A DNA stretch of 5,280 nt. Source: a bacterium. Lineage in GTDB: Bacteria > UBP14 > UBA6098 > B30-G16. Below, one piece after another: positions 4,802-5,280 of this stretch. The position numbers and the translations under genes were made by a program. The stretch's first letter is position 1; each line of letters opens with the position of its first letter. The stretch lies in the NCBI GenBank assembly GCA_027007865.1, contig JALTEE010000486.1, positions 1-5,280 on the forward strand, in the 5' to 3' direction. The notes beneath the pieces are model-generated. The model ran no database searches and was not told where the DNA came from. It worked only from the letters and a program-made list of their open reading frames with translations.

Positions 4802-5280
4802 ATGAAAAAAACAACATTAATCACCGTTTCATTGGCAGCAGCTGCAGCACTGGCAATGACTGGCTGTGGTAGCAGCAGCGGAAGCAACAATCCAACACCG
4901 GCACCAACAGCGGCACCTACAGTAGCGCCATCACCGGCACCTACAAATACACCAGCACCAACTCCAACGCCAGATCCAGATGTACAGCCTGCACCGGTTA
5001 ATAAGATTTCAGTTCAACAACTGCTTATAAACATGCCGACAGTGCAAACGACCAATAGGGCAATGGCTATTACACAATCTGTTAGCAGTGCAGTTTCGGC
5101 AATGGTTACGCAGTTTATCGTTAACGGTCTTCTTGCTCCGGTTAATGGCGATTTGCCATGTGCAACACTTGGCGTAAACCAGGGAAGCGGTAGCATTCAT
5201 GGTACAGCAAGTACTTTGCCACAGGGCGGGAACAGCTATAAGATAGACTTCAATGAATGTAGCTTCGATACCTTGACAAC
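4802..5280 (+). CDS. Lipoprotein with Pro/Thr/Ala-rich linker, function unknown (3' end outside window)
   Basis: The frame is open for 159 codons to the window edge with no stop. The N-terminus is a standard lipoprotein signal: KK at 2-3, an Ala-rich core (9-19), lipobox MTGC with lipidated C22, then GSSSGS. A linker (about 29-65) is built of PTPAP/APTP-type repeats and should be extended and flexible. From about 67 a globular region starts (KISVQQLLINMP, then TQSVSSAVSAMVTQFIVNGLLAP, an amphipathic helix-like stretch), with cysteines C120 and C153 that could form a disulfide. I do not recognise the family. AGGGAG at 4791-4796 with 5-base spacing fixes the start. The N-terminal plan is like that of the protease two genes upstream, so both should sit in the envelope. 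A terminator-like hairpin and its own promoter separate it from that operon. Confidence 0.85.
   Translation, partial: MKKTTLITVSLAAAAALAMTGCGSSSGSNNPTPAPTAAPTVAPSPAPTNTPAPTPTPDPDVQPAPVNKISVQQLLINMPTVQTTNRAMAITQSVSSAVSAMVTQFIVNGLLAPVNGDLPCATLGVNQGSGSIHGTASTLPQGGNSYKIDFNECSFDTLT

Noticed and set aside
4886..4996. Repetitive CCAACACCGGCACC-like DNA as a tandem repeat element or CRISPR
   Set aside because: The repetition follows the codons of a Pro/Thr/Ala linker, is irregular, and has no repeat-spacer structure.
5009..5200. Two minus-strand frames opposite the final lipoprotein gene
   Set aside because: The + strand frame has a lipobox, linker and good ribosome binding site and stays open across the region; the antisense frames have none of these.

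Overview
The window reads as a piece of a bacterial chromosome. It probably comes from a Campylobacterota (epsilonproteobacterial) genome of the Sulfurovum/Sulfurimonas kind. This placement is an inference from three things: AT-rich intergenic DNA, clear TATAAT-type -10 boxes with poorly conserved -35 boxes, and short Cys-Gly-Ser-rich lipoprotein N-termini. There is no marker gene here that would settle the species. All supported genes lie on the + strand.

Layout. (1) 1-117 is the 3' end of an unrecognised gene. (2) 118-362 is a 245-base intergenic region. It holds a terminator-like inverted repeat, a good promoter (TTGTAA, 17 bp, TATAAT), a second inverted repeat and a direct repeat. (3) 363-2380 is a tight two-gene operon whose genes overlap by one base. 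It encodes an ATP-grasp ligase and a GCS2-type (glutamate-cysteine ligase family) carboxylate-amine ligase. Together they look like a small pathway making an amide- or peptide-type product that cannot be named from sequence. A long hairpin overlapping the second stop codon ends this unit. (4) 2452-4610 is a second two-gene unit: a kexin-like subtilase (S8B catalytic domain plus P domain) made as a lipoprotein with no propeptide of its own, followed 20 bases later by a small exported protein whose C-terminal half resembles a subtilase propeptide. The pair resembles the Aeromonas ASP protease and its external chaperone ORF2. (5) 4611-4801 is a structured intergenic region: a terminator-like hairpin, a TATAAT promoter box, an extended leader hairpin, and a perfect 20-bp palindrome just before the next ribosome binding site. 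(6) 4802-5280 is the 5' part of another lipoprotein gene with a Pro/Thr/Ala-rich linker. It runs off the window.

How the genes may work together. The protease would be anchored by lipid in the envelope. The co-transcribed propeptide-like protein, exported by the same Sec route, would fold it and keep it inactive until release. The downstream lipoprotein has the same N-terminal plan but its own promoter and regulatory leader, so any link to the protease is only positional. The ligase operon has lower GC than its neighbours and may be an independent, possibly acquired, module. No RNA gene, insertion sequence, CRISPR array or origin was seen.
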